DNA of 64,000 bases from Noviherbaspirillum aerium (GCF_008929045.1 NZ_VFAH01000008.1:1-64000); one strand, 5' to 3'. Positions 41,575 to 52,181 are shown, counted from the first letter of the stretch. Notes: generated by a model from the letters alone, not told the origin. Translations and numbers: made by a program.

Positions 41575-44016
41575 TTGAGCCAATTTTCCTACACCATCCC
41601 CAGCCGGGAGGAGATTCTCGGCATATTGCGCACGGCATCGAGCCCGCAGGATCTGCAATCCATTGCGACAGCGCTTAACGTCACGTCCGAAGAAATCGAG
41701 GGCCTGACGCGGCGGCTGAATGCCATGGAACGTGACGGGCAGATCAAGCCCAATCGCAACGGGCATTACCAGCTTGCGCATCAACCCAACTTCATCGAAG
41801 GGCGTGTTCTCGGCCATCGGGAAGGCTATGGCTTTCTCGCGCCGGATGACGGCGGCGACGACATCTTCCTGCCTGAAAAGGAAATGCAGAAGGTCCTGCA
41901 TGGAGACCGCGTGCAGATCCGCATCGTCGGCACTGACCGCCGTGGTCGTCCGGAAGGGACGATCGTCGAGGTCATCGAGCGGGCGAACAGCCATATCATC
42001 GGACGCCTTCTCAACGAGAATGGCGTCTGGGTGGTTGCGCCGGAAGACAAGCGCATCGGTCAGGACATTCTGCTGCACGGCACGCCGGGCCAGGCCAAGA
42101 CCGGGCAGGTCGTCAGCGTGGAACTCGTTGAACAGCCTTCCCGCTATACCCAGCCGGTGGGCAGGATAGTCGAAATCCTCGGCGATATCGACGACCCCGG
42201 CATGGAGATCGAGATCGCGGTACGCAAGTATGGCGTTCCGCACGAATTTTCCGAGGCGGCGAAGAAGCTCGCAGCGAAACTGCCCGGCGAGGTACGCGCC
42301 GCGGACCTGGCCGATCGCGTTGATCTGCGCGACATCCCGCTGGTGACGATCGACGGCGAGGATGCCCGGGATTTCGATGACGCGGTGTATTGCGAACCGA
42401 TCAAGATCGGGCGCAGCAAGGGCTTCCGCCTGCTGGTGGCAATCGCGGATGTCAGCCATTACGTCAAGCCCAACGATGCGCTCGACAAGGATGCGCTGGA
42501 GCGCAGCACCTCGGTCTATTTCCCGCGCCGCGTGATTCCCATGCTGCCGGAGAAACTGTCGAATGGGCTTTGCTCGCTGAATCCGGCGGTAGACCGCCTG
42601 ACGCTCGTATGCGATGCCGTGATAAGCGCCAAGGGAGAGATCAAGGCCTATCAGTTTTATCCGGCGGTAATCCATTCGGCGGCGCGGTTGACCTATACCG
42701 AAGTCGCGGCCGTGCTGGCCAATACGCGCGGGCCGGAGGCGGCGAAGCGGCAGGAGCTGGTGCCGCATCTTCTCAACCTTTACGAGGTTTTCCAGGCGCT
42801 GCTGCAGGCGCGCCAGGTACGGGGCGCAATTGACTTTGAAACCACGGAAACCTATATCGTCTGCAATGCTGCCGGGAAGATAGAGAAGATCATCCCGCGT
42901 ACCCGCAACGACGCGCACCGCGTGATCGAGGAATGCATGCTGGCCGTAAACGTGTGCGCCGCCGATCTGCTGGCCCGTCACAAGCATCCCGGCGTATATC
43001 GCGTCCATGCGGGGCCGTCGAAGGAGAAACTGAACCAGGTCCGCACCTTCCTCAAGCAGATGGGTCTGCATCTCGGCGGCGGCGATACCCCGGCCGCATC
43101 GGACTATGCGGAACTCATACCCAAGATCAAGCTGCGCCCGGATGCGGTTCTGCTGCAGACCATGCTGCTCCGGTCCATGCAGCAGGCGGTGTACAGTCCC
43201 GACAATATCGGGCATTTCGGACTTGCGTATGAAGCCTATGCACACTTCACCAGCCCGATACGCCGCTACCCGGATCTGCTGACTCATCGCGCCATCAAGG
43301 CGATCCTGCAAGGGAAGCGCTACGAACCCAAGGGCATCGAGACCAGCCAGCTCAACACCATGCTGTCGCCCGCGGCACGCAGGATGGCGGCGCAGGACAA
43401 GGCTGAAGGAAAGAAAAAGAAGGAAGGCGACCTGGCGGTATGGGAAGCGCTGGGAATCCATTGTTCGGCGAATGAACGGCGCGCCGATGAGGCGTCCCGC
43501 GATGTCGAGGCCTGGCTGAAATGCTATTTCGTTCGTGACAAGCTGGGCGAGGAATTCACCGGTACGATTTCCGGCGTCACGCCCTTTGGCATCTTCGTGC
43601 AGCTTGATGCCTTGTTCATCGAAGGTCTGGTGCATGTCACCGAACTGGGCGCGGATTACTTCCAGTATGACGAAGTGCGTCACGAACTCAGGGGCGAGCG
43701 CACCGGCATCCGCTATCAGCTGACCGACCGCGTCACCGTGCAGGTCAGCCGGGTGGACCTCGATGCGCGCAAGATCGACCTGCGACTCGTCAACGAGCCC
43801 GATATCCGCACCACGATCAAAAACGAGGCGCGCCGGGCCGAACAGGATCAGGGCAAGGAAAGGGCGCCGAAAAAAGCCGCGAAGGCCAAGCCGGCCGCCG
43901 TCAAGACGAAGACAACTGGCGCTGGCAGGGGGAAAGTCTCGAAAACATCGAGTACCTCAAGCAAAACCGCACGAGGCGGCCGCACCGCGGCAAAGTCGGG
44001 CAAGAAGAAAAGATAA
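41575..44016 (+). CDS. rnr: Ribonuclease R
   Basis: 3'-5' exoribonuclease that degrades structured RNA. 813 residues: N-terminal winged-helix (about 5-65), two cold-shock-like domains, RNB catalytic domain with the metal-binding cluster [12 protein letters not shown], an S1 domain (about 655-740, [20 protein letters not shown]), and a Lys/Ala/Thr-rich basic tail. The start is the TTG at 41575: the nearest in-frame ATG (41557) is followed at once by a stop, and the N-terminus [15 protein letters not shown] is the family's. Its stop lies 2 bp before rlmB. Confidence 0.95.
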   Translation: MSQFSYTIPSREEILGILRTASSPQDLQSIATALNVTSEEIEGLTRRLNAMERDGQIKPNRNGHYQLAHQPNFIEGRVLGHREGYGFLAPDDGGDDIFLPEKEMQKVLHGDRVQIRIVGTDRRGRPEGTIVEVIERANSHIIGRLLNENGVWVVAPEDKRIGQDILLHGTPGQAKTGQVVSVELVEQPSRYTQPVGRIVEILGDIDDPGMEIEIAVRKYGVPHEFSEAAKKLAAKLPGEVRAADLADRVDLRDIPLVTIDGEDARDFDDAVYCEPIKIGRSKGFRLLVAIADVSHYVKPNDALDKDALERSTSVYFPRRVIPMLPEKLSNGLCSLNPAVDRLTLVCDAVISAKGEIKAYQFYPAVIHSAARLTYTEVAAVLANTRGPEAAKRQELVPHLLNLYEVFQALLQARQVRGAIDFETTETYIVCNAAGKIEKIIPRTRNDAHRVIEECMLAVNVCAADLLARHKHPGVYRVHAGPSKEKLNQVRTFLKQMGLHLGGGDTPAASDYAELIPKIKLRPDAVLLQTMLLRSMQQAVYSPDNIGHFGLAYEAYAHFTSPIRRYPDLLTHRAIKAILQGKRYEPKGIETSQLNTMLSPAARRMAAQDKAEGKKKKEGDLAVWEALGIHCSANERRADEASRDVEAWLKCYFVRDKLGEEFTGTISGVTPFGIFVQLDALFIEGLVHVTELGADYFQYDEVRHELRGERTGIRYQLTDRVTVQVSRVDLDARKIDLRLVNEPDIRTTIKNEARRAEQDQGKERAPKKAAKAKPAAVKTKTTGAGRGKVSKTSSTSSKTARGGRTAAKSGKKKR

Positions 44017-44018
44017 CA

Positions 44019-44759
44019 ATGAAAAGTAAAATGATTTTCGGCTTTCATGCCGTCACGTCCAGAATGCGTCACGATGCCTCTTCGATCGAAGAGATTTATG
44101 TCGACGCCACCCGGCATGACCGGCGCATGCAGGAACTGCTGCGAGCAGCCGAAGATGCGAAGGTAAGGATCATCCATGCGGATGATCAGCGCCTGGACGG
44201 CATGGTCGGCACGCGGCGCCATCAGGGCGTGGTGGCAAAGGCCGGCGAACTGTCGCTTGCCCGTAACCTGGACGAACTTCTGGATGTGATCGAAGGACCG
44301 CCGCTGCTGCTGATTCTCGACGGCGTGACTGATCCTCATAACCTCGGAGCATGCCTGCGGGTGGCCGACGGCGCTGGGGCTCATGCCGTCATTGCGCCCA
44401 AGGACCGTGCCGTGGGATTGAATGCAACGGCCGCCAAGGTCGCCAGCGGCGCGGCGGATACGGTTCCCTACATTACCGTTACCAATCTGGCACGGACGCT
44501 GCGCGAATTGAAGGAGCGTGAGATCTGGGTCATCGGAACCACAGACGATGCCGACAAAGGCTTGTATGAAGCGGACTTCGTCGCGCCGACCGCACTGGTG
44601 ATGGGTTCGGAAGGCGAGGGAATGCGCAGGCTGACGCGAGAGAACTGCGACGTGCTGGTCAGCATCCCGATGCATGGCGCGGTGGAAAGCCTGAATGTAT
44701 CGGTCGCTTCCGGCGTGTGCCTGTACGAAGCGCGACGCCAGCGGCTGGTCGCGGGCTAG
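44019..44759 (+). CDS. rlmB: 23S rRNA (guanosine-2251-2'-O)-methyltransferase RlmB
   Basis: SPOUT-family enzyme methylating G2251 in the peptidyl-transferase region. The N-terminal substrate-binding domain (about 1-75) is followed by the knotted SAM domain with the three SpoU motifs: [31 protein letters not shown] and [19 protein letters not shown]. The length of 246 is normal. It is coupled to rnr as in many proteobacteria. Confidence 0.96.
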   Translation: MKSKMIFGFHAVTSRMRHDASSIEEIYVDATRHDRRMQELLRAAEDAKVRIIHADDQRLDGMVGTRRHQGVVAKAGELSLARNLDELLDVIEGPPLLLILDGVTDPHNLGACLRVADGAGAHAVIAPKDRAVGLNATAAKVASGAADTVPYITVTNLARTLRELKEREIWVIGTTDDADKGLYEADFVAPTALVMGSEGEGMRRLTRENCDVLVSIPMHGAVESLNVSVASGVCLYEARRQRLVAG

Positions 44760-44931
44760 TGATGTGAGTTGAAAGTTTGCCGGTTTGCCGATTTGTCATC
44801 GGCGGATGCCGCGAAATCATGCTGAGACAGGGGAAAAAGCACAGCAGGGCCGGGGCCTGGCGCGCATTGTCGCTGCGGTACCGGCGTGATTCTGGTCCAT
44901 TGTTCGGCCGGCAAATTGTCAACTCGTATCA

Positions 44932-45094
44932 CTAGAGCGGATTGCATGTGGATGTATGGAAGAATCGGTTTGCCCCGGGATGCAGGGCAAGGCGCAAGGA
45001 GCGCAGCGTGGCGGGCCACACAAGCGACGAACAACGCAGCCATGTGCCCAGGGCAAGCCGAAGCGACCGACCATTCACCTGCAATCCGCTCTAG
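44932..45094 (-). repeat. Repeat family 1, copy C (intact terminal inverted repeats)
   Basis: 163 bp bounded by a perfect 15-bp inverted repeat, CTAGAGCGGATTGCA (44932-44946) and TGCAATCCGCTCTAG (45080-45094). The reverse complement aligns with copies A and B throughout. This copy defines the family ends and orientation; it contains a start-to-end open frame of 37 codons on the minus strand from 45043. Confidence 0.92.
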
Positions 45095-45214
45095 GCTGTG
45101 TTTGACAAGCTGCTGCGCGATCCGGATTGGCGCCTGCGGTACTCGTACCCTGCGTACGCGTGCGCTCCTCGGCGCCAATCTGAACCGCTCGCAACGCTGA
45201 TCAAACACAGCCTA
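45092..45214 (+). repeat. Repeat family 2, copy B (intact terminal inverted repeats)
   Basis: 123 bp bounded by a perfect 14-bp inverted repeat, TAGGCTGTGTTTGA (45092-45105) and TCAAACACAGCCTA (45201-45214). Its first three bases are also the last three of family-1 copy C. The reverse complement aligns with the degenerate copy at 12382-12509. Confidence 0.9.
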
Positions 45215-45249
45215 GGCCTCGGGCCGCTTGTTTTGGTTTCGCGCCTGTG

Positions 45250-45279
45250 CGCCGCCCGTGATGGCGGCGTGCCTTTTTT
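45250..45279 (+). terminator. Possible terminator hairpin upstream of cysE
   Basis: CGCCGCC (45250-45256) pairs with GGCGGCG (45263-45269) around CGTGAT, followed after TGCC by six T. It sits only 30 bp before the cysE start, so it could also lie in a cysE leader. Confidence 0.4.
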
Positions 45280-45309
45280 AGCTTGAGTCTTTTCCATTAC
45301 TGCCGTTCC

Positions 45310-46062
45310 ATGTTCAACCGTCTACGCGAAGACATTGCCAGTATCATCGAACGCGATCCGGCCGCGCGTACCTCGTGGGAAGTGCTGACCTGCTATCCCG
45401 GCCTGCATGCAATCGCCATGCATCGCTGGGCAAGCTGGTGCTGGCGCCACGAGTTGAAGTGGCTGGGCCGGTTCATTTCCCATCTGGCGCGCTGGTTCAC
45501 GGCGATCGAAATTCATCCCGGAGCAACAATAGGGCGAAGAGTATTCATTGACCACGGCTTTGGCGTGGTGATCGGCGAAACTGCGGTGATCGGCGATGAC
45601 TGTACCATTTACCAGGGCGTGACATTGGGCGGCACCTCGCTCAGCAAGGGAGCGAAGCGTCACCCAACCCTCGGAAGAGCTGTCATCATCGGCGCGGGGG
45701 CGAAGGTGCTGGGCGGCTTTACCGTGGGCGACGGCGCCAAGGTCGGTTCGAATGCCGTCGTGGTGAAGGAAGTGCCGGCGGGAGCCACAGCGGTCGGCAA
45801 TCCTGCGCATATCGTGCAAAAGGATGCCGGCAGGCAGATGGAGGAAGCGACCGCCCGGGTTTTTGCCGCGTATGGCGTCACCTTGACCAGCGGAGAGGAT
45901 CCTCTCGCGACCGCCTTGCACAAGCTGATCGATCATGCAGCCGCCCGGGATCAGCAGATGCAGACGCTGATTGCAGCGCTGAAGAAGGCCGGCGTGGATT
46001 GCGAGCAGGTCGCAGAGACCGGACGCATTGATCCGGCCCAGTTGAACAAATTAGTCGAATGA
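45310..46062 (+). CDS. cysE: Serine O-acetyltransferase (short, EpsC-type)
   Basis: Acetylates L-serine with acetyl-CoA, first step of cysteine synthesis. 250 residues: an N-terminal helical part ([35 protein letters not shown]) and a left-handed beta-helix of hexapeptide repeats ([42 protein letters not shown]) with the acceptor-site residues. The ATG at 45310 gives the family N-terminus; a TTG nine codons upstream was rejected. The C-terminal tail (about 185-250) is longer than in minimal forms. Confidence 0.93.
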   Translation: MFNRLREDIASIIERDPAARTSWEVLTCYPGLHAIAMHRWASWCWRHELKWLGRFISHLARWFTAIEIHPGATIGRRVFIDHGFGVVIGETAVIGDDCTIYQGVTLGGTSLSKGAKRHPTLGRAVIIGAGAKVLGGFTVGDGAKVGSNAVVVKEVPAGATAVGNPAHIVQKDAGRQMEEATARVFAAYGVTLTSGEDPLATALHKLIDHAAARDQQMQTLIAALKKAGVDCEQVAETGRIDPAQLNKLVE

Positions 46063-46072
46063 AGGTAACGCC

Positions 46073-46768
46073 GTGACAGAGAACACCGACAACGTACAGG
46101 CGCAGCGGGATGGCGCGGAACTGCTTGATGCCTATGAAACCCGAGTCCTCGCGGTATTGGCGGAAAAGGAGGCGCTGACACCGGATAACTATCCGCTGTC
46201 GCTGAACGCGCTGACGAACGGCTGCAATCAGCTGTCGAGCCGCGACCCGGTGATGTCGATTTCCGAAGACACGGTGCAGGACGTGCTGCAGCGGCTGATG
46301 CAGAAGAAGCTGGTGTCGGAAGTCAGGCAGGCCGGCGGCCGCGTAGCCAAGTACGAGCACCGGATGCGGATGAAATGGTCTCTTGAGCAGGACAAGCTCG
46401 CGGTGTTGACCATCCTGATGCTGCGCGGCGTACAGACCGCCGGCGAAATTCGCGTGCGCACGGGCCGGTTGCACGAGTTCGCCACTGTCGCGGACGTGGA
46501 AACCGCGCTGCAATTCCTGATCGACAAATACCCGCCGGTAGTGGCCCGTCTTGCCCGTGCGCCGGGCACCAAGGAAACACGTTATGCGCACCTGCTCTCG
46601 GGCGAGGAAGTGCTGGCACGCCATGAATCAGCGGCCAGTTTTTCCGCGCAGGTGGAAACGCCAAGACAGGACAGGATCTCTCAGCTGGAAGCCGAAGTTG
46701 CGCAGTTGCGCGGCCAGGTTGAAAGCCTGACCGCGCAATTCCAGGAGTTTCGCAAGCAGTTCGAGTGA
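46073..46768 (+). CDS. YceH family protein (DUF480 / UPF0502)
   Basis: 231 residues with two winged-helix-like halves: LDAYETRVLAVLAEKEALTPDNYPLSLNALTNGCNQLSSRDPV is the family hallmark, followed by LAVLTILMLRGVQTAGEIRVRTGRL. The C-terminus is a short coiled coil (ISQLEAEVAQLRGQVESLTAQF). The function is not established. A GTG start with AAGG upstream; it begins 10 bp after cysE. Confidence 0.9.
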   Translation: MTENTDNVQAQRDGAELLDAYETRVLAVLAEKEALTPDNYPLSLNALTNGCNQLSSRDPVMSISEDTVQDVLQRLMQKKLVSEVRQAGGRVAKYEHRMRMKWSLEQDKLAVLTILMLRGVQTAGEIRVRTGRLHEFATVADVETALQFLIDKYPPVVARLARAPGTKETRYAHLLSGEEVLARHESAASFSAQVETPRQDRISQLEAEVAQLRGQVESLTAQFQEFRKQFE

Positions 46769-46864
46769 ACGGAAATCTTCGCTCGTGCGGCATCAGTGAA
46801 TTGCGCCGCCTCGCCCATCACCCTGGCACGCCAGGTCCGGATCGCTCGTTCGCCGCAGTTTCGT

Positions 46865-47656
46865 TCAGGAGCGCGACGCCAGGTCCTGGACTCCGAAACC
46901 ATGGATGCTGCCGTCCTCTCGGATTTCCAGCCATCCGCCGCGCGGCGATCCGGAATCGCAATCCCAGTCAGGCAGGACATATCTTGTCCTGGCCGTTCCC
47001 TCGACCGCATGGTGATGCACCGCAGGACGGTGCGTATGCCCATGAATCATCAATCTCGCGCCGGTCCCGGCAAATACGGCGTCGATGGCCTCAGGATTCA
47101 CGTCCGTGATTTCGTAGGACTTATTGCGCTGCGCATCCTTGCTGCCGGTGCGCATGCCATCGATGATCGACTTGCGCTGGGCAAGCGGCATCGCCAGGAA
47201 CTGTTGCTGCCATTCCAGCTGCCTCACCATTGCGCGGAACTGCATGTAGCCGTGGTCATCGGTGCATTGCGCATCTCCGTGCAACAGCACGATGGATTGT
47301 CCCGCGATCTCGGTCAGATAAGGTTCCTGCAGCAGCCGGGCACCGGTCTCGTCGGCAAAGCCCTGGCCAACCAGGAAATCCCGATTGCCGGCGATCCAGT
47401 AAAGCTGAACACCCGCATGGCTGACCTCGCGCAATGCTCCGGCAATCTGCAGCAGGTACGGCGTATCGAGATCGTCGTCGCCCGCCCAGTATTCAAACAG
47501 GTCGCCCAGCAGGAAGAGCTGCTGCGCCCGCGGCGCCTGCTGCCGTAGAAAGAGTAGAAAGGCATCTGTCGTACACGGCAGCCCGGGCTGCAGGTGGACG
47601 TCAGAAACAAAAAGCGCAACCGGGGCCGATTGCGCTTTTGCTGATGAAGTCATCAT
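46865..47656 (-). CDS. lpxH: UDP-2,3-diacylglucosamine diphosphatase LpxH
   Basis: Peripheral-membrane metallophosphoesterase that makes lipid X in lipid A synthesis. Metal-binding motifs are all visible: FVSDVHL, GDLFEYWAGDD, GNRD, LLHGD and HGHTHRP. The length of 263 is normal. It runs convergent to yceH and downstream of the cyclophilin genes on the same strand, 40 bp after ppiB, an order also seen in related betaproteobacteria. Confidence 0.95.
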   Translation of the reverse strand: MMTSSAKAQSAPVALFVSDVHLQPGLPCTTDAFLLFLRQQAPRAQQLFLLGDLFEYWAGDDDLDTPYLLQIAGALREVSHAGVQLYWIAGNRDFLVGQGFADETGARLLQEPYLTEIAGQSIVLLHGDAQCTDDHGYMQFRAMVRQLEWQQQFLAMPLAQRKSIIDGMRTGSKDAQRNKSYEITDVNPEAIDAVFAGTGARLMIHGHTHRPAVHHHAVEGTARTRYVLPDWDCDSGSPRGGWLEIREDGSIHGFGVQDLASRS

Positions 47657-47696
47657 GGTTTATTCAGGTCGGTGCCGGAGTGATCCGACGTGCCGC

Positions 47697-48185
47697 TCAA
47701 ACCTCTTCTGCCTTTTCGATGACGACGTCCTCGACGGGCACGTCGGCAAACATGCCGGTACGGGTCGTCTTCACCGACTTGATCTTGTCGACCACATCGG
47801 TGCCTTCGACAACCTTGCCGAATACGCAGTAGCCCCAGCCATCCTGTCCGGGGTAGTCGAGGAAGCTGTTGTTCTTCACGTTGATGAAGAATTGCGCGGA
47901 GGCCGAATGCGGTGCCGACGTGCGCGCCATGGCGAGAGTGTAGGGCTCGTTCTTCAGGCCGTTCTTCGCTTCATTTTCGACCGGATCGTTGGTCGGCTTC
48001 TGCGTCATGCCGGGCTCGAAGCCGCCGCCCTGAATCATGAAGCCGTCGATGACGCGATGAAAGATGGTGCCGTTGTAGTGGCCGGAGCGCACGTACGCAA
48101 GGAAATTCTCAACGGTCTTCGGTGCCTTGGCGGCATCGAGTTCGATCTTGATCTTGCCGTGATTGGTGGTGAGGAGGACAGCCAT
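47697..48185 (-). CDS. ppiB: Cytoplasmic peptidyl-prolyl cis-trans isomerase (cyclophilin, PpiB type)
   Basis: 162-residue cyclophilin without a signal peptide. Active-site segments are [19 protein letters not shown] and [23 protein letters not shown] lies just before the ATG. It is about 60 percent similar by eye to the next cyclophilin gene upstream, from which it is separated by about 50 bp. Confidence 0.95.
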   Translation of the reverse strand: MAVLLTTNHGKIKIELDAAKAPKTVENFLAYVRSGHYNGTIFHRVIDGFMIQGGGFEPGMTQKPTNDPVENEAKNGLKNEPYTLAMARTSAPHSASAQFFINVKNNSFLDYPGQDGWGYCVFGKVVEGTDVVDKIKSVKTTRTGMFADVPVEDVVIEKAEEV

Positions 48186-48237
48186 GATATTCCTTTATGA
48201 AAGTGGTTTTGCCTGATCTTGCTTGACTTTGCTTGGC

Positions 48238-48816
48238 TTACTTGACGATGGATGCTGACTCGATGACAACCGGTTTTGCCGGAACGTTCGCATGCATGCC
48301 GTTGCTGGTGACGTCGACCGTCTTGATCTTGTCGACGACCTCGGTGCCCTTGATGACTTTTCCGAAGACGGCATAACCCCAGCCGTCACGGCTCGGATAG
48401 TCGAGGAAGGCGTTGCTGTTGACGTTGATGAAGAACTGCGCCGTTGCCGAATGCGGATCCGAAGTGCGCGCCATGGCGACGGTATAGGCTTCGTTCTTCA
48501 GGCCGTTCTTCGCTTCGTTTTCGATGGGCGCCCTGGTGGGCTTTTGCGACATCGCCTTGTCGAAGCCGCCGCCCTGGATCATGAAGCCGTCCATGACGCG
48601 ATGGAAGATGGTGCCGCTGTAATGGCCGCTCTTCACATATTCAAGAAAATTGGCAACCGATTTGGGAGCCTTCTCGGGATAGAGTTCCAGCACGATGCTG
48701 CCCATGCTGGTTTTCAGCGCCACCTGCGGATTTTCCGCGGCAAATGCCACATGCGATGCGCCGGCAATGGACAGAGCGGCAAGCAATCGAATGAAATATC
48801 GGCGTGAAGAAGGCAT
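48238..48816 (-). CDS. ppiA: Periplasmic peptidyl-prolyl cis-trans isomerase (cyclophilin, PpiA type)
   Basis: 192 residues: signal peptide of about 26 (MPSSRRYFIRLLAALSIAGASHVAFA) then a cyclophilin domain with [19 protein letters not shown] and ARTSDPHSATAQFFINV. It should act on periplasmic proteins. It is first in a minus-strand run ppiA-ppiB-lpxH and divergent from cysS. Confidence 0.94.
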   Translation of the reverse strand: MPSSRRYFIRLLAALSIAGASHVAFAAENPQVALKTSMGSIVLELYPEKAPKSVANFLEYVKSGHYSGTIFHRVMDGFMIQGGGFDKAMSQKPTRAPIENEAKNGLKNEAYTVAMARTSDPHSATAQFFINVNSNAFLDYPSRDGWGYAVFGKVIKGTEVVDKIKTVDVTSNGMHANVPAKPVVIESASIVK

Positions 48817-49078
48817 AGCTGTTTCCTTTTCTCTTTACAGGAAAATTCCGATTGTGTATCTTCCATGACCCTCGTCTCCGGATCGCCAGAATGGCTTTCC
48901 GGAACGGCAAGGCATCAATGTTATACTGCGGCGAAACTGTGCATTTTATCAAAATAAGCATCGAAGAAGGGTTTCGGCAGCGCTGTTGCATATTGCCATT
49001 TGCGCCAGGGCGCGATGACATGTGCAGGCGAGCCAGTCGCCTTGCCAGCTACTCCCCAGCCGAAACGGAAAACCGCCC

Positions 49079-50473
49079 ATGACTGCCCTCAAGATCTACA
49101 ACACGCTCGCGCGCGACAAGCAGACTTTCGTTCCGATGCAGGAAGGCAAGGTAAGGATGTACGTATGCGGCATGACCGTCTACGACTACTGCCATCTTGG
49201 ACATGCGAGGGTCATGGTGGTCTTCGACATGGTACAGCGCTGGCTGCGTTCCTCGGGGTATGCGGTGACCTACGTGCGCAATATCACCGATATCGACGAC
49301 AAGATCATCAAGCGGGCAGTGGAAAACAAGGAAACGATTTCACAGCTGACATCCCGCTTCATACAGGCAATGGATGAAGATGCCACGGCGCTCGGCGTCC
49401 AGAAGCCGGATCATGAACCCCGGGCAACCGCCTATGTGCCGCAGATGCTCGGCCTGATCGAAAAGCTTGAAGCGCGCGGCCTTGCCTACAAGGCCACCGA
49501 CGGCGACGTCAATTATTCGGTCCGCGATTTCCAGGGCTACGGCAAGTTGTCCGGCAAGTCGCTCGACGACCTGCGGGCAGGCGAGCGTGTCGAACTCAAC
49601 ACCGGCAAGCGCGACCCGCTCGACTTCGTCCTCTGGAAGGCGTCGAAGGAGTCGGAACCGGACGAGGTGAAATGGGATTCGAAATGGGGCAGGGGCCGTC
49701 CCGGCTGGCATATCGAATGCTCCGCCATGAGCAATGAACTGCTCGGCGAGCAATTCGACATACACGGCGGCGGCGAAGACCTGCAGTTCCCCCATCATGA
49801 AAACGAGATCGCCCAGTCTGAAGGCGCGCACCAGCATGCCTTCGTCAATTACTGGATGCATAACGGATTCATCCGCGTCGACAATGAAAAGATGTCGAAA
49901 TCGCTCGGCAACTTCTTCACCATCAGGGACGTGCTGAAGAAGTACGACGCCGAAGTGGTGCGCTTCTTCATCCTGCGCGCCCATTACCGCAGCCCGCTCA
50001 ACTACTCCGACGCGCATCTCGATGATGCGAGGCATGCGCTGACCAGGCTGTATACCGCGCTCAAGGATGTGGCTGACGACGGCAAGCCGCTTGATCGCGA
50101 AGACCTTCATGCGCAGCGCTTTGCGGAGGCGATGAACGACGACTTCAACACGCCCATCGCAATCTCGGTGCTGTTCGATCTTGCCAATGAGGTCAACAAG
50201 ACGCGTTCCGCGGCACTGGCGCGCCAGCTCAAGGCGCTGGCCGGGATCGTCGGCCTGTTGCAGCGTTCGCCCCAGGAATTCCTGCAGGCGCCGGCGGCCG
50301 GCGGCGAAGGCGCATTGACCGAAGACCAGATCACGGCGCAGATCGGTGCGCGCGCGGCTGCCAAGAAAGCGAAGAATTTCGCCGATGCGGACCGCATCCG
50401 TGCCGAGTTGCTTGCGGCCGGCATCGTTCTCGAGGACAAGCCGGGCGGCATTACCGAGTGGCGAAGGGCTTAA
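49079..50473 (+). CDS. cysS: Cysteine-tRNA ligase
   Basis: Class I aminoacyl-tRNA synthetase. HIGH motif as [13 protein letters not shown] as KMSKSLGN, and zinc ligands in [18 protein letters not shown] and HHENE. 464 residues from the ATG at 49079, which gives [12 protein letters not shown]; an in-frame ATG 19 codons earlier adds no conserved residues. A TATACT box at about 48922 may be the promoter, leaving a leader of about 150 nt. Confidence 0.97.
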   Translation: MTALKIYNTLARDKQTFVPMQEGKVRMYVCGMTVYDYCHLGHARVMVVFDMVQRWLRSSGYAVTYVRNITDIDDKIIKRAVENKETISQLTSRFIQAMDEDATALGVQKPDHEPRATAYVPQMLGLIEKLEARGLAYKATDGDVNYSVRDFQGYGKLSGKSLDDLRAGERVELNTGKRDPLDFVLWKASKESEPDEVKWDSKWGRGRPGWHIECSAMSNELLGEQFDIHGGGEDLQFPHHENEIAQSEGAHQHAFVNYWMHNGFIRVDNEKMSKSLGNFFTIRDVLKKYDAEVVRFFILRAHYRSPLNYSDAHLDDARHALTRLYTALKDVADDGKPLDREDLHAQRFAEAMNDDFNTPIAISVLFDLANEVNKTRSAALARQLKALAGIVGLLQRSPQEFLQAPAAGGEGALTEDQITAQIGARAAAKKAKNFADADRIRAELLAAGIVLEDKPGGITEWRRA

Positions 50474-50478
50474 CCGGC

Positions 50479-51132
50479 ATGACAACCTCTTTGCAGGCTG
50501 CGGGCGGGGGCGTGCCCGTCTACTGGCATGACGCCAAGGAAGAGCTGATGAAGCGCGACCGGATCATGCGCAAGCTCATTCCGCAGTTCGGCGACATGCA
50601 TCTCATCGGACGCAGCGAGGCATTCAATACCCTGGCGCGTTCGATTGTAAGTCAGCAGATTTCGGTCAAGGCGGCAGAGGCGGTATGGCAGCGCTTTCTC
50701 GAAGTCTGCCCGAAATGCACGCCGGCGCAAGTCATCAAGGCGGGTCCGGAAAAGCTCGCCGCCTGCGGACTGTCGAAGCGCAAGGCGGAATACGTTCTGG
50801 ATCTGGCCGAGCATTTCAAGGCAAAAAGGGTGCATGCCGACAAATGGGCGGACATGGAGGACGAGGAAGTCATCTCGGAACTGATACAGATCCGGGGAAT
50901 CGGACGCTGGACAGCGGAGATGTTTTTGATATTTAATTTGCTCCGTCCCAATATTTTGCCGCTGGACGACGCAGGCTTGCTCAAGGGCATCAGTATCAAT
51001 TACTTTTCCGGCGAGCCGGTGTCCCGGAGCGACGTACGTGAAGTCGCCGCCAACTGGGAACCCTGGCGCACCGTGGCAACCTGGTATCTGTGGCGCAGCC
51101 TGGACGCCGACGCCACGCCGGTGGTCTACTAG
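50479..51132 (+). CDS. DNA-3-methyladenine glycosylase, HhH-GPD family (AlkA-like)
   Basis: Base-excision repair glycosylase for alkylated purines. 217 residues of helix-hairpin-helix-GPD fold: LARSIVSQQISVKAAEAVWQRF early on, the HhH motif LIQIRGIGRWTAEMFLIF, and the catalytic Asp in LPLDDAGLLKG. The N-terminal AlkA domain is missing, so it is the short form. The ATG at 50479 lies 6 bp after cysS; a GTG at 50458 would overlap cysS by 16 bp and is less likely. Confidence 0.9.
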   Translation: MTTSLQAAGGGVPVYWHDAKEELMKRDRIMRKLIPQFGDMHLIGRSEAFNTLARSIVSQQISVKAAEAVWQRFLEVCPKCTPAQVIKAGPEKLAACGLSKRKAEYVLDLAEHFKAKRVHADKWADMEDEEVISELIQIRGIGRWTAEMFLIFNLLRPNILPLDDAGLLKGISINYFSGEPVSRSDVREVAANWEPWRTVATWYLWRSLDADATPVVY

Positions 51133-51204
51133 CGGCCTTTTTGATTCGGCCCGAATCTATAGCGGCATTACACATTCACCTCGTGTTGTTATAAAGGAAG
51201 CACG

Positions 51205-52179
51205 ATGAGCAAAACAACTTTTCTTGGATTTGAGCAGCCCATTGCCGAACTCGAAGGAAAAATCGAAGAGCTGCGCTTTGTGCAGGACGACTCGGCAGTC
51301 GACATCTCGGAGGAGATCGACCGCCTGTCCAAGAAAAGCCAGCAACTCACCAAGGACATCTACGCCAAGCTGACGCCCTGGCAGGTATCGCAGATTGCCC
51401 GTCATCCGCAACGGCCGTACACGATGGACTATGTGAGGGAAATCTTCACCGACTTCCATGAGCTTCATGGCGACCGCAGCTATGCCGACGACCTGTCCAT
51501 CATTGGCGGACTTGCGCGGTTCAATGGCCAGGCCTGCATGGTGATCGGTCATCAGAAGGGGCGTGACACCAAGGAACGCGCCATGCGCAACTTCGGCATG
51601 CCCAAGCCGGAAGGCTATCGCAAGGCGATGCGCCTGATGAAGCTTGCCGAAAAATTCAACTTGCCCGTCTTCACCTTCGTCGATACGCCTGGTGCGTTTC
51701 CCGGCATCGATGCGGAAGAGCGAGGCCAGTCCGAAGCCATCGGCCACAACCTTTACGTGATGGCCGAACTGAAGGTGCCGCTGATTGCCACCATCATTGG
51801 TGAAGGCGGCTCGGGCGGCGCGCTCGCGATCGCCGTGGGCGACGCCGTGCTGATGCTGCAGTATGCAACCTACTCGGTGATTTCTCCCGAAGGCTGCGCA
51901 TCGATTCTCTGGAAGACGTCCGAACGCGCGGCGGATGCCGCCGATGCCCTCGGCCTCACCGCGCATCGTCTCAAGGCGATGAACCTGATCGACAAGATCG
52001 TCAACGAGCCTCTGGGCGGCGCGCATCGCGATCCCAAGCAGATGGCCGTGATGCTCAAGCGCGCGCTGGCCGATTCGCTGCGCCAGTTCCAGGGCGTGAA
52101 AGCCAAGGATCTCCTGGCGGCGCGTCATGAAAAGCTCATGAGCTATGGCCGATTCAAGGAAATCTCCTCGCCGGAATAA
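51205..52179 (+). CDS. accA: Acetyl-CoA carboxylase carboxyltransferase subunit alpha
   Basis: With AccD, transfers carboxyl from biotin to acetyl-CoA for fatty-acid synthesis. The length of 324 and the segments [45 protein letters not shown] and [16 protein letters not shown] are diagnostic. AAAGGAAGC precedes the ATG. tilS starts 2 bp after its stop, as in many proteobacteria. Confidence 0.98.
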   Translation: MSKTTFLGFEQPIAELEGKIEELRFVQDDSAVDISEEIDRLSKKSQQLTKDIYAKLTPWQVSQIARHPQRPYTMDYVREIFTDFHELHGDRSYADDLSIIGGLARFNGQACMVIGHQKGRDTKERAMRNFGMPKPEGYRKAMRLMKLAEKFNLPVFTFVDTPGAFPGIDAEERGQSEAIGHNLYVMAELKVPLIATIIGEGGSGGALAIAVGDAVLMLQYATYSVISPEGCASILWKTSERAADAADALGLTAHRLKAMNLIDKIVNEPLGGAHRDPKQMAVMLKRALADSLRQFQGVKAKDLLAARHEKLMSYGRFKEISSPE

Positions 52180-52181
52180 AC

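Larger units (their letters stand above)
44760..45309. other. Non-coding interval filled by a compound repeat
   Basis: 550 bp between rlmB and cysE. About 170 bp of plain sequence come first, then family-1 copy C (44932-45094) fused to family-2 copy B (45092-45214), then a GC hairpin with a T tract (45250-45279). A 150-codon minus-strand frame crosses the repeat but begins in family 2 and ends outside family 1, so I do not treat it as a gene. Confidence 0.75.

Noticed and set aside
41551-43683. 710-codon minus-strand frame opposite rnr
   Set aside because: Shadow of RNase R; no family features and no ribosome site.
44756-45208. 150-codon minus-strand frame across the compound repeat
   Set aside because: It starts in family 2, crosses family 1 and ends in unique DNA; coding across two repeats is not credible. 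Only the short shared frame within family 1 is kept as a question.
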